Assembly: GCF_015732185.1 (NCBI RefSeq) | Contig: NZ_WIQM01000016.1 | Span: forward strand, 310,001 to 374,000 | Direction: 5' to 3' | Source: Pectinatus haikarae | Lineage (GTDB): Bacteria; Bacillota; Negativicutes; Selenomonadales; Selenomonadaceae | DNA: 64,000 nucleotides | Shown here: positions 15,941 through 24,243 of the stretch, in pieces | Position numbering within the stretch: position 1 is the first letter of the stretch | Layout of the letters: each line of letters starts with the position of its first letter | The notes under the pieces: generated by a model | Told to the model about the DNA's origin: nothing | Database searches by the model: none | What the model saw: only the letters and a program-made list of their open reading frames with translations | Position numbers and translations under genes: made by a program

Positions 15941-16663
15941 ATGTTTCAGGCAATAGATCGAGCACAAATACGTGATTTCGACGGATTTTACCACAAGATT
16001 GTGGAAGATATCAAGGCTTCAATTGTCGATGGGACTTTAAAAACCGGAATGAAATTACCTTCTGAACGCGATCTGGCAGCTCAATTCGGTGTAAGCCGTG
16101 TCCCTGTGAGGGAGGCCTTAAAAACACTGGAGTTCATGGGTATTGTTCAGCATATTCGTGGTAACGGTGTATATATTCGTTCAGTTGATATACATGATTT
16201 GCTTCAGCATATAGAATTCGCTGTGCAAAATGATAGCGATGATATCAAACAGACTTTGAATGAATTATTTGAAGTCCGCGAGGCAATTGAGGTAAAAGCA
16301 GCCCAGCTTGCAGCTGCACACAGAACAGAGAAGGATCTGCAGATTCTTCGAAATGCTGTTTTTGCCATGGAGTGTGATATCAAGGCCAATCGTAATCATA
16401 AACAATCTTCAATGGATTTTCACTCAGGTATCATTGACGCTGCACAAAATAAAATATTAAGCAGCATCAATAAAACACTCCTCAATCTACTCTGGCTTTC
16501 CCGTCAAAAATCAGCTGAGATCAGCGGACGCGGTCCCATAGCATTAGAATTTCACCGTAAATTATTCAAAGCAATTCAGGATAAAAATACTTCATCAGCC
16601 GGTGAACTTATGAAGGAACATTTAGGCCAGGCTAAACGGGCCTTGAGCTGCAATAAGGAATAA
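15941..16663 (+). CDS. GntR family transcriptional regulator, FadR (FCD) subfamily
   Basis: A 240-residue regulator. The N-terminal winged helix (about 14-82) contains PSERDLAAQFGVSRVPVREAL, split here as PSERDLAAQF and GVSRVPVREAL. The C-terminal helical FCD effector domain shows RxAIEVKAAQLAAA-like packing and the metal-binding His residues of the family in MDFHSGI and LEFHRKLF, with a further His in MKEHL. AAAGGAGATTTTT precedes the ATG. It is divergent from the isl operon and followed by a DUF1847 gene. FCD regulators usually respond to small carboxylates; the ligand here is not known. Confidence 0.85.
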   Translation: MFQAIDRAQIRDFDGFYHKIVEDIKASIVDGTLKTGMKLPSERDLAAQFGVSRVPVREALKTLEFMGIVQHIRGNGVYIRSVDIHDLLQHIEFAVQNDSDDIKQTLNELFEVREAIEVKAAQLAAAHRTEKDLQILRNAVFAMECDIKANRNHKQSSMDFHSGIIDAAQNKILSSINKTLLNLLWLSRQKSAEISGRGPIALEFHRKLFKAIQDKNTSSAGELMKEHLGQAKRALSCNKE

Positions 16664-16700
16664 TTTGATAATAGGTATATATAATACAAAGGAGAGTATT

Positions 16701-17363
16701 ATGAATAAGAAACTTGACCAGCTAAGCTGCACTAATTGCAGTATATATAACTGCCGATACGGAGATAAAAAATTCCCGGGATTTTGTCTGACCACAAAGG
16801 ACAACGGTGAACATGCCATTGCAGAGGATATTGCTGAGATAAAAAAACATTTACAGGGCGATGATCAAGATGCTATAGTAGCCAGAGCCTCTGCTCAGGT
16901 CGAAGGACTATTCTATGGCAAATTGACTAGAGTGGAGGAAATCATCGAATTTGCCGGTCGCATAGGTGCAAAAAAAATTGGTATAGCAACTTGCGCCGGA
17001 TTGATAGAAGAATCAAAAATATTTGCTGAAATTCTTGAGGCCAAGGGCTTTGACTATTACAGCGCTATCTGCAAGGTTGGCGGTGTGGACAAGGCCGAAA
17101 TAGGTATAAAAGAAGAACATAAAATACGCCCGGGCAATTACGAGGCCATGTGCAATCCTATATTACAGGCCCGTCTTTTGAACTATCAAAAAACAGATCT
17201 GAATGTGGTAGTCGGCCTGTGTGTGGGACATGACTCCTTATTCATAAAATATTCGGATGCTTTGGTGACGACACTTATAACAAAGGACCGTATAACCGGG
17301 CATAATCCTGCCGCTGCCTTATATACCGCTCATTCCTATTACGGCCGTCTGCTGAAGAAATAA
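16701..17363 (+). CDS. DUF1847 metal-binding protein
   Basis: A 220-residue protein from the ATG at 16701 (AAAGGAGAGTATT before it). The N-terminus has four closely spaced cysteines (10, 13, 18 and 29: SCTNCSIYNC and GFC), probably a metal site. The body carries the DUF1847 hallmarks KKIGIATCAGLI, CNPILQARLLN, GLCVGHDSLF and TGHNPAAALY. The function of the family is not known. It is 37 bases after gntR and ends before a strong terminator, so the two likely form one transcript. Confidence 0.8.
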   Translation: MNKKLDQLSCTNCSIYNCRYGDKKFPGFCLTTKDNGEHAIAEDIAEIKKHLQGDDQDAIVARASAQVEGLFYGKLTRVEEIIEFAGRIGAKKIGIATCAGLIEESKIFAEILEAKGFDYYSAICKVGGVDKAEIGIKEEHKIRPGNYEAMCNPILQARLLNYQKTDLNVVVGLCVGHDSLFIKYSDALVTTLITKDRITGHNPAAALYTAHSYYGRLLKK

Positions 17364-17433
17364 TAATTTTTTCTGTGCCGTTTAAATCCGGCATAATTTC
17401 CATTTGGCCCCAAAATTACATTTTGCTGACCGG

Positions 17434-17485
17434 AAAACCGGAAGCATAAAACATAAAAAAATGTTTTATGCTTCCGGTTTTTTAT
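17434..17485 (+). terminator. Intrinsic terminator after DUF1847 gene
   Basis: A 21-base perfect inverted repeat (17434-17454 and 17461-17481) with an A6 loop and a T-run within and after the right arm. It ends the gntR-DUF1847 transcript and separates it from the cystine importer operon. Confidence 0.85.
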
Positions 17486-17545
17486 TACTGTGCATCATCA
17501 TTTATTTTTGTAAAACTATATATGTGTGAAAGGAATATTTTGATT

Positions 17546-18361
17546 ATGAAAAAACATATTTTATTCTATTTCCTGCTGGCGGTTATCGCGGGAGCATTAC
17601 TGACAGGCTGCGGCTCCAAGCAGGCTGCCGAACAGTCAGCCTCAGGCTCAAGTCCTCGCGAAATCTCTGTAGGTGCGGGTTCAAATTTCGAACCTTACAC
17701 CTATATTGATAAGGATAATCAGCCTGCCGGATATGATGTGGCTGTTTTAAAAGAAATTAATCGCAGACTGCCGCAATATCAATTCAAATATCAGTCAATT
17801 GAACTGAAGAATCTGCTGCTCAGTCTGGATGCAAAAAAAATACAGCTGGCCACTCAGCAATTTGAAAGAAATCCTGACAGGGAAAACAAATATCTATTCA
17901 CCAATGAAGGCTTTGCCAATTATGACAAACGTCTTATTGTAGCTAAAGGACGCACCGATATAAAAACGATAGATGATCTTGCCGGAAAAAAAGTAGGCTG
18001 CGGACAGGGCAGCAACACAGCTGCAATACTCGAAAAATATAATCAAAGCCATGATAATAAAATAAATATCGTATATGTCCAAAATGGAAATAGTGCCGTA
18101 TATGATGACATAGTGAACGGGCGCCTTGATGCCGGTGTTATGACCCGAAAAACATTCAAACGCACCAATGATGCTTTTGGCGGCGGTCTTGATATCGTTG
18201 ACGACAATTTATTCAGTAAATCGGAAGCATATTTCATCCTCAGCAAAAACGAAACTCAGCTGCGCGATGATATCGATACAGTTCTCAAAGAAATGAAAGC
18301 AGATGGCACTCTGAGCAAATTATCCTATGAATACACAAATTCCGACTATAATGTCGAATAA
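17546..18361 (+). CDS. Cystine-type amino acid ABC transporter binding lipoprotein
   Basis: A 271-residue periplasmic-binding-protein type 3 family member. The start at 17546 (MKKHILFYFL) gives a lipoprotein signal ending LLTGC with Cys22; the frame upstream is open but lacks a signal. Mature motifs are VGAGSNFEPYTYIDKDNQ, GYDVAVLKEINRR, LAGKKVGCGQGSN and the C-terminal KADGTLSKLSYEY. With two permeases and an ATPase directly following, it resembles the TcyJKLMN sulfur amino acid importer. The D-cysteine desulfhydrase and C-S lyase downstream support a cystine or S-substituted cysteine ligand. Confidence 0.85.
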   Translation: MKKHILFYFLLAVIAGALLTGCGSKQAAEQSASGSSPREISVGAGSNFEPYTYIDKDNQPAGYDVAVLKEINRRLPQYQFKYQSIELKNLLLSLDAKKIQLATQQFERNPDRENKYLFTNEGFANYDKRLIVAKGRTDIKTIDDLAGKKVGCGQGSNTAAILEKYNQSHDNKINIVYVQNGNSAVYDDIVNGRLDAGVMTRKTFKRTNDAFGGGLDIVDDNLFSKSEAYFILSKNETQLRDDIDTVLKEMKADGTLSKLSYEYTNSDYNVE

Positions 18362-18391
18362 TGGTTTTATCCGGCAGCAGGAGGTCAGACA

Positions 18392-19078
18392 ATGGGAAGT
18401 CTTTTTGATATAAGATTAGTTTTTGAATATTTTCCGACGATTATTTCCCGCTTTCATATTACATTGCTGATTGTGGTAGTCGCTATAGGTGTCGGATTAC
18501 TGCTGGGTCTTTTTATTGCTTTGGCCAGAATGTATAAGATTCCCATATTAAACCAGCTTTCCATAGTTTATGTGTCGTTTATCCGCGGCACGCCGCTCAT
18601 TGTTCAGTTATTTATTATTTATTATGGATTTCCTCTTCTGCTGGACGAAATAGGCATAGATGTCACTCAATGGGAAAAATTATATTTTGTCTTAATAGCT
18701 TACGGTTTGAACAACGCTGCCTTCATGTCTGAGATCATTCGCTCTGCAATTTCGAGCGTGGCAGTCGGCCAGCATGAAGCTGCTTATTCTGTCGGTCTCA
18801 GCCGTTGGCAGACACTTCGCAGAATAATATTGCCTCAGGCTTTTTTGACGGCCTTCCCTGTATTCGGAACAAGAGTGGTAACCACATTTGAATCTACGTC
18901 TTTAGCCTTCACACTCGGCATTCTTGATATGATTGGCCAGGCACAGGCTATCGGCAGCCGTACCTATCACGAATTGGAAGGATATGTCGTACTTGCGATT
19001 ATTTTTATTGCCGTAAGTATGATACTCGAAAAAATATTTATATATGCGGAAAAAAGATTGATTTTGAACAGGAGATAG
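18392..19078 (+). CDS. Amino acid (cystine-type) ABC transporter permease 1
   Basis: A 228-residue HisM/GlnP family permease. The family's SFIRGTPLIVQLFI block is at about residues 63-77 and the EAA loop HEAAYSVGLSRWQTLRRIIL at about 129-148. It starts behind GCAGGAGG-like sequence and ends four bases before the second permease. It most likely forms a heterodimer with the next permease, as in TcyL/TcyM. Confidence 0.87.
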   Translation: MGSLFDIRLVFEYFPTIISRFHITLLIVVVAIGVGLLLGLFIALARMYKIPILNQLSIVYVSFIRGTPLIVQLFIIYYGFPLLLDEIGIDVTQWEKLYFVLIAYGLNNAAFMSEIIRSAISSVAVGQHEAAYSVGLSRWQTLRRIILPQAFLTAFPVFGTRVVTTFESTSLAFTLGILDMIGQAQAIGSRTYHELEGYVVLAIIFIAVSMILEKIFIYAEKRLILNRR

Positions 19079-19082
19079 CAGC

Positions 19083-19817
19083 ATGATTTTTGATTTTCAA
19101 TATGTAGTCACATCTTTTACAACGGCGATCCACTACATTCCCGCTACTCTGGCATTGTCCCTGATCCCCTTGTTTTTGGGGATCATTTTTGGAACCATGA
19201 TCGCTGTCTGCCGCAGATTCAGAATAAAATTTGTTGCTCCGCTTGCAGATATTGCTATTCCCGTAATGAAGGGCATCCCCTTAGTTCTTTATCTATTTAT
19301 CATGAATTTCTTGATTTTCAAACCGTTTGATATGCTGGCCCAGTATTACGCCTGGGCCGATATTATACGATATATGGATAAATTGTATATCGGTATAATT
19401 GCGATCTCTATTTATGCCATTGTTATTATATCAGAAACTATGCGCAGCGCGCTTATGTCTGTAGGCAAAGGCCAGTATGAAGCCTGCTACTCAGTTGGTC
19501 TGACCCGCTGGCAGGCATTATGGCGTGTGATCCTGCCCCAATCACTTCCCGTCGCGATCCCTGTTTTGGGCAATAATCTTATCGGCCTTATCAAAGGGTC
19601 TTCTGTGGTTTACCTTATAACTGTTCTTGATGTTATGAACGGCGCCCTCACGACTGCCCAGATAAATTACCGCTTTTTAGAAGCATATATAGCTGCGGCG
19701 TTTATTTACTGGGGAATCTGCCTTTTGACTGAATGGCTTTTTACTGTATGGGAAAATCATACAAAAAAATATCAAATGAGAATTGATAAGCACAATTTAC
19801 GAAAAGAGGTGTTATAA
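19083..19817 (+). CDS. Amino acid (cystine-type) ABC transporter permease 2
   Basis: A 244-residue permease of the same family as its upstream neighbour. It has MKGIPLVLYLFIMNF and the EAA loop YEACYSVGLTRWQALWRVIL. The end abuts the ATPase gene with no gap. Two different permeases with one ATPase and one binding protein are the layout of the L-cystine TcyJKLMN system rather than the single-permease type. Confidence 0.87.
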   Translation: MIFDFQYVVTSFTTAIHYIPATLALSLIPLFLGIIFGTMIAVCRRFRIKFVAPLADIAIPVMKGIPLVLYLFIMNFLIFKPFDMLAQYYAWADIIRYMDKLYIGIIAISIYAIVIISETMRSALMSVGKGQYEACYSVGLTRWQALWRVILPQSLPVAIPVLGNNLIGLIKGSSVVYLITVLDVMNGALTTAQINYRFLEAYIAAAFIYWGICLLTEWLFTVWENHTKKYQMRIDKHNLRKEVL

Positions 19818-20570
19818 ATGATCGAACTTAGAAATGTGCATAAAGCATTCGGCCAGAATGAAGTTTTAAAAGGTATCAATCTAAAGGTCAATAAAGGTGA
19901 GGTAGCCGTAATACTCGGTCCGAGCGGCTCTGGAAAAACTACACTGCTGCGCTGCATCAATTTTTTGGAAACGGCTGACGACGGTGAATTGATCATTGGC
20001 GACAGCAAAGTCAATTTTAGAAACGCAGCCAGAAAAGAAATATTGGCCGTTCGGCGCAGAACAGCTATGGTATTTCAAAACTACAATCTATTCAACAATA
20101 TGAATGCTCTGGAAAATGTTATGGAAGGCTTGGTGACAGGAAGAAAATTTCCTATTGAGAAAGCAAGAGAAATTGCCAGTCAGGCTCTTGATAAAGTGGG
20201 ACTTAAGGATAAATATAATGCCTATCCGCTTCAATTATCGGGCGGCCAGCAGCAGCGAGTCGGTATAGCCAGAGCTATTGCGCTTAATCCTGATGTCATT
20301 TTATTTGATGAACCTACTTCAGCACTTGATCCCGAACTGGTCGGCGAGGTGCTCGCTGTTATGCAGGCAGTTGCCAAAGAAGGCATTACAATGATTGTAG
20401 TGACACATGAAATGTCATTTGCCATGGATATTGCTCAGCATATCATTTTTATGGATGGCGGTAATATTGTGGAAGAAGGTACGCCGAAAGAAATTTTTAC
20501 CAATCCCAAGGAAAATCGTACAAAACAATTTCTCGAAAGAATTCTGCCAAGGTGGAATTATACTATCTGA
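19818..20570 (+). CDS. Amino acid (cystine-type) ABC transporter ATP-binding protein
   Basis: A 250-residue polar amino acid type ABC ATPase. Walker [11 protein letters not shown]-loop [10 protein letters not shown], signature LSGGQQQRV, Walker [13 protein letters not shown] and switch [10 protein letters not shown] are complete. AAGAGGTG precedes the ATG. It closes the importer; the desulfhydrase gene follows after 85 bases without a terminator, so import and breakdown are probably co-expressed. Confidence 0.9.
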   Translation: MIELRNVHKAFGQNEVLKGINLKVNKGEVAVILGPSGSGKTTLLRCINFLETADDGELIIGDSKVNFRNAARKEILAVRRRTAMVFQNYNLFNNMNALENVMEGLVTGRKFPIEKAREIASQALDKVGLKDKYNAYPLQLSGGQQQRVGIARAIALNPDVILFDEPTSALDPELVGEVLAVMQAVAKEGITMIVVTHEMSFAMDIAQHIIFMDGGNIVEEGTPKEIFTNPKENRTKQFLERILPRWNYTI

Positions 20571-20655
20571 AATAATCCTATTTGCAGAAAGCTGCCGACA
20601 TCTTTATAAAACAATACGCTCCGATAATATTTTTTACTAAAAGGATTTATATATA

Positions 20656-21675
20656 ATGAAAAAATTTGATCATATTAAAAATCGTCTTACCACTTTTCCC
20701 AAAGTAAAATTGGGAGCTTATCCCACTCCGCTGCACTATCTGCCCAGATTGTCATCCCAATTAGGCGTTGAGATTTATCTTAAACGTGAAGATTTATCCG
20801 GGTTCAGTCCTTTTGGCGGCAACAAAATACGCAAACTTGAATATTTATTGGGTGATGCTCTGAAAAATAACTGCGATACGGTTATTACTTTTGGTGCTAC
20901 TCAGTCAAATCATGCAATGCAAACTGTCACTGCCTGCCGCAAATATGGTCTTTCTCCGCATTTGTTTCTGCGCCGTGTTATTAAGGAAGATACGGAGCTG
21001 CGTGCCAATCTGCTTATTGATAATTTAATGGGTGCGGACGTACACTATTCCGCAAGCCGGGAAGAGTCTCAGAAGCAGGCTGAACAATCAGCTGCCAGAC
21101 TGGAACAGGAAGGGCACCGATGTTATATAATACCGGGTGGAGGCTCAAACGAAATCGGTGCTGCAGGATTTATCGATGCCTTTATTGAGCTGACCGAACA
21201 GCTTTCTGCCGATAACTCTGAACCTGATTATCTGTTTCATGCCACCGGTTCAGGTGGTACACTTGCCGGACTGCTGGCCGGGAAAAGTCTGTCCGCTTCA
21301 TCAATGAAGATAATTTCCATAGCAGTGGGTGAAAAAGACACTAATACCTATGCAGAAACTATACTGGATCTCGCCCGCAGAACCATAGCCTCTACAGGTA
21401 TCCCTGCAGATTTGTCGGCCGGTGATATTCATATTGACCACAATTTTTACCGGCCCGGTTACGAAATGCCTAATGACTCAGCGACTGAGGCCATTCATTT
21501 GCTGGCTCGCACTGAGGGCATCCTTCTGGATCCTGTATACACAGGCAAAGCATTCGCCGGCATGCTGCATTACATCCGCAGCAGAATAATTCCGCAGGGA
21601 AGCCGAGTCGTCTTTCTGCACACCGGCGGCACTCTAGCTCTATTTGCCGAAAAGGCCATTACAGGAGATTTATGA
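20656..21675 (+). CDS. dcyD: D-cysteine desulfhydrase / ACC deaminase family PLP enzyme
   Basis: A 339-residue fold-type II PLP enzyme that should convert D-cysteine to pyruvate, ammonia and hydrogen sulfide. The Schiff-base lysine is expected in FGGNKIRKLEY (Lys57). Further family motifs are TFGATQSNHAMQTV, IIPGGGSNEIGA and HATGSGGTLAGLL, and a C-terminal FLHTGGTLALF. ACC deaminase is the alternative within the family, but the cystine importer upstream and the C-S lyase downstream favour a sulfur substrate. AAAAGGATT precedes the ATG. Confidence 0.8.
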   Translation: MKKFDHIKNRLTTFPKVKLGAYPTPLHYLPRLSSQLGVEIYLKREDLSGFSPFGGNKIRKLEYLLGDALKNNCDTVITFGATQSNHAMQTVTACRKYGLSPHLFLRRVIKEDTELRANLLIDNLMGADVHYSASREESQKQAEQSAARLEQEGHRCYIIPGGGSNEIGAAGFIDAFIELTEQLSADNSEPDYLFHATGSGGTLAGLLAGKSLSASSMKIISIAVGEKDTNTYAETILDLARRTIASTGIPADLSAGDIHIDHNFYRPGYEMPNDSATEAIHLLARTEGILLDPVYTGKAFAGMLHYIRSRIIPQGSRVVFLHTGGTLALFAEKAITGDL

Positions 21676-21688
21676 AAGAGGCTAAATT

Positions 21689-22873
21689 ATGATAAGAGAT
21701 TTTGATCAGCTTCATAAGTATGATAATCTATTTTCCAATAAGTGGAATTTATGCGAAGAGAAAACACAGGAGAAAGATATTCTGCCTATGTGGGTGGCAG
21801 ACATGGATTTTGAAACAGCACCTTCTGTTGAGGAAGCTTTAAAAAAGCGGGTGGATACAGCCATATACGGTTATGCTTCTGAGACCAAAGAATATTTTAA
21901 TGCCATTTGCCAATGGTTTTCCAGACGCTATGACTGGCATTTTTCTGCGCTTGACATAGTACATACTCCCGGGATAGCAAGTGCCCTGGTTATCGGACTC
22001 CACACTTTTTCCCAAAAAGGAGACGGTGTCTTAATTCTGACACCTGTATACCACAAATTTTTTTATATAATCCAGCATACGAAGAGAACTCTTGTTCAAA
22101 GTGCACTTCGGGAAACATCTGATGGCTATGAAATCGATTTTGCTGATTTTGAAAATAAAATAAAAACTCAGCATCCCAAAATATTTATACTCTGTAATCC
22201 GCATAATCCTGTCGGTAAAGTATTTACCAAAGACGAACTGAACAAAATGGTTCAAATCTGTCTCAAATATAAGGTAATGATATTTTCTGATGAAATCCAT
22301 GGTGATCTTGTTTTCGAAGGTAAAAAATATACACCGCTGGCTGCTCTCTCCAAAGAGACAGCCGATAGGATCATCGTGTGCACGTCCCCCAGCAAGGCTT
22401 TCAATATGGCTGGACTGCGCAGTTCCAGTGTAATTATCAGCAATCCGGATATTCGCCGGCGATTCAAAAATAAAATGGATTTTCTCGGTTATCCCAAGAT
22501 CAATTTATTTTCCCTGCCGGCTACCATTGCCGCTTATACTAAAGGTGAAGAATGGCTTGCCAGTGCACTGGCATATATTGAGCAGAACAGAGATTTTGCG
22601 TTGTCTTATTTAAACCAATATCTCCCCAGACTGCTTGTTCATAAGCCTCAGGGAACCTATTTTCTCTGGATCGATTTTCGGGCATATGATGTCAGCAGCA
22701 CACAATTGGAGCAATTTTTGCTTCATAAAGCAAAGGTTTGGGTCAATCAGGGATATTCCTTTGGCGACAGCGGTATCGGTTTTGTTCGTATGAACATCGC
22801 CTGTCCCCGCAGTATTTTGCAAAAAGCGCTGGAAAGAATCAAAAACGTCATCGATAAAATTGATATTGTCTGA
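21689..22873 (+). CDS. MalY/PatB-type C-S beta-lyase (aminotransferase class I/II fold)
   Basis: A 394-residue PLP enzyme of the cystathionine beta-lyase MalY/PatB branch. It begins with the branch's MWVADMDFETAPSVEEAL, contains NPHNPVGKVFTKDEL and FSDEIHGDLVF, and has the PLP lysine in TSPSKAFNMAGL. It cleaves the C-S bond of cysteine S-conjugates or cystathionine, releasing a thiol or H2S with pyruvate and ammonia. It follows the desulfhydrase by 13 bases and ends the importer-lyase operon before a strong terminator. Confidence 0.87.
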   Translation: MIRDFDQLHKYDNLFSNKWNLCEEKTQEKDILPMWVADMDFETAPSVEEALKKRVDTAIYGYASETKEYFNAICQWFSRRYDWHFSALDIVHTPGIASALVIGLHTFSQKGDGVLILTPVYHKFFYIIQHTKRTLVQSALRETSDGYEIDFADFENKIKTQHPKIFILCNPHNPVGKVFTKDELNKMVQICLKYKVMIFSDEIHGDLVFEGKKYTPLAALSKETADRIIVCTSPSKAFNMAGLRSSSVIISNPDIRRRFKNKMDFLGYPKINLFSLPATIAAYTKGEEWLASALAYIEQNRDFALSYLNQYLPRLLVHKPQGTYFLWIDFRAYDVSSTQLEQFLLHKAKVWVNQGYSFGDSGIGFVRMNIACPRSILQKALERIKNVIDKIDIV

Positions 22874-22891
22874 ATGATTATTCTCAAAATA

Positions 22892-22951
22892 AAAAAACTG
22901 CCGTTAAATAGTATTTTTTACGAAAATCACACTATTTGACGGCAGTTTTTT
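22892..22951. terminator. Bidirectional terminator
   Basis: AAAAAACTGCCGTTAAATAGT (shown as AAAAAACTGCCG plus TTAAATAGT, 22892-22912) pairs with ACTATTTGACGGCAGTTTTTT (ACTATTTGACGG plus CAGTTTTTT, 22931-22951) with one mismatch. It has T-runs on both strands and lies between convergent genes, so it can end both. Confidence 0.85.
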
Positions 22952-23001
22952 ATTATTAATTTTGTAAATACGGAAAAAATAATCTCTCCGCTCTGATAAG
23001 T

Positions 23002-23412
23002 TTAAAATTCATATATTTTCGGCTCACCTGCAAAAGAGTATATAGTTGCCGTGACATTTTTCAGATAAAATACCTGAGTATTCCCGTCACCGGCTGCATA
23101 CATTTTTTCCAGGATAGGAAATGCATCCAGCATTGATTGCTGCGCTTCCAAGCGGGTATCCTCTATAAGCACGGCATCAATCCGTATCCATGTTTCTGTA
23201 CCGTACATTGCACTTATTTCTACTTTTGGATTATTGACAATCTGCATTGACACAGACTTTTTTTTGCCGGTCTGGATGTAAAGCTTCCCTTCAAATATAT
23301 GGAAAGTGGTAAAAGGACGTACCCGTGCCTGCCCTGCTTTGTCATCATAAGTGGCTATAAAATAAGCCGGGCATTTTCGTACGAAATTGTATACTTCCTG
23401 AATATTCTGCAC
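23002..23412 (-). CDS. Pyridoxamine 5'-phosphate oxidase-like flavin split-barrel protein
   Basis: A small FMN-binding split-barrel family protein of 136-141 residues. GGAGG overlaps the in-frame ATG at 23427 and is ideally spaced before the GTG at 23412, so the GTG is preferred; this also matches the usual N-terminus of the family (QEVYNFVRKCPAYFIAT). RVRPFTTFHIFEGKLYI and the middle stretch GKKKSVSMQIVNNPKVEIS are typical. The role is unknown; such proteins are often flavin reductases. It is a single gene, convergent with the lyase operon. Confidence 0.75.
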   Translation of the reverse strand: MQNIQEVYNFVRKCPAYFIATYDDKAGQARVRPFTTFHIFEGKLYIQTGKKKSVSMQIVNNPKVEISAMYGTETWIRIDAVLIEDTRLEAQQSMLDAFPILEKMYAAGDGNTQVFYLKNVTATIYSFAGEPKIYEF

Positions 23413-23630
23413 GATCAATTCCTCCATTTATTCTGTAAAATTAGTTTATAAACAAACTGTAATAATATTATAACAAATCACGATGCCAATAAAAATACAA
23501 TATTTTACTATAGTAAGTATCCTAAAGCATACCTATTACAATACAAAAAGAATCAGACTCAGCAGGAATAAAAGAATTTTCACCGTTAATCCGAAAAAAA
23601 ATCCTCAGTACTGCAAATAAATACAATAAT

Positions 23631-23672
23631 GTCGCAATAGCGACTTACAGAATCAATTTTATGTATTATTAT
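23631..23672 (+). promoter_or_regulatory. CRP-type class II promoter of the nifX-nifB-nifH operon
   Basis: ATGTCG-caatag-CGACTT is centred between 23637 and 23638. The -10 hexamer TATTAT at 23667-23672 places the operator at -41.5, identical to the spacing at 9447-9490 and 15691-15744. The predicted start is near 23680, giving a 162-base leader before the first gene. No -35 box is needed or seen. Confidence 0.65.
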
Positions 23673-23699
23673 AAGTCAATAACATACAGCCTTGTAACA

Positions 23700-23781
23700 A
23701 TAGCACAACTGCTGAGCAGATAACTGCAGGCCATAAATATTTACGGCACCTCGTAAATATTTATGGCCTGTTTTGTGCTAT
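23700..23781 (+). ncRNA. Structured leader RNA with conserved motif, copy 3 (before nifX-like gene)
   Basis: ATAGCACAA (23700-23708) can pair with TTGTGCTAT (23773-23781), enclosing two further hairpins. The first is the conserved motif TGAGCAGATAACTGCAG (23713-23729), folding as GCAG-ataa-CTGC. The second is a perfect 19-bp stem (23727-23745 with 23752-23770) followed by TTTTG. The result is a three-way junction in the leader downstream of the CRP-type promoter. Whether it terminates transcription or senses something is unknown. Confidence 0.5.
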
Positions 23782-23841
23782 AACACAGTACTAACTATGT
23801 TGGGGATAGTATACTTTAGAGAATTTAAGGGGGGAAAATCA

Positions 23842-24204
23842 ATGAGTTATAAAATAGCAGCAGCTTCTTCTGATGGAATATATGTAGACCGCCATTTCGG
23901 GCATGCAGATCTGTTTTATATCACAGAAATTTCTGATGGCGGCATGTGCCGCTTTCTCGAAAAAAGGACTGTACTCTCTCCGTGCCGGCATGGTGTGCAC
24001 GATCTTCAAATAATGCAGGAGGCAGTGAAGCTAATTGCCGACTGTCAATATGTCCTGTGCGAAGCTGTCGGCGCGGGAGCCGCAGCAATATTGGGACAGC
24101 ATCATATTACACCTCTGGAAACGGATGAAAGTATTGATAACGCAATAAGAAACATTATTTTATACAAAAAACGGGTAAAAAATTTACAGCGTACTTGCAG
24201 TTAA
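23842..24204 (+). CDS. NifX/NafY-type dinitrogenase cofactor-binding family protein
   Basis: A 120-residue protein starting at 23842 behind AAGGGGGGAAAATCA. It has the Nitro_FeMo-Co domain pattern: an N-terminal KIAAASSDGIYVDRHFGHAD, split as KIAAASSDG and YVDRHFGHAD, and later ADCQYVLCEAVGAGAAAIL followed by ITPLET. These proteins bind NifB-co or FeMo-co-like clusters in transit. It sits directly upstream of nifB, in which the usual C-terminal NifX-like domain is absent, so it may supply that function as a separate chain. Confidence 0.83.
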   Translation: MSYKIAAASSDGIYVDRHFGHADLFYITEISDGGMCRFLEKRTVLSPCRHGVHDLQIMQEAVKLIADCQYVLCEAVGAGAAAILGQHHITPLETDESIDNAIRNIILYKKRVKNLQRTCS

Positions 24205-24243
24205 TTGTTTACCGTAAAGCACATAAAATTGAGGTGACCGAAA

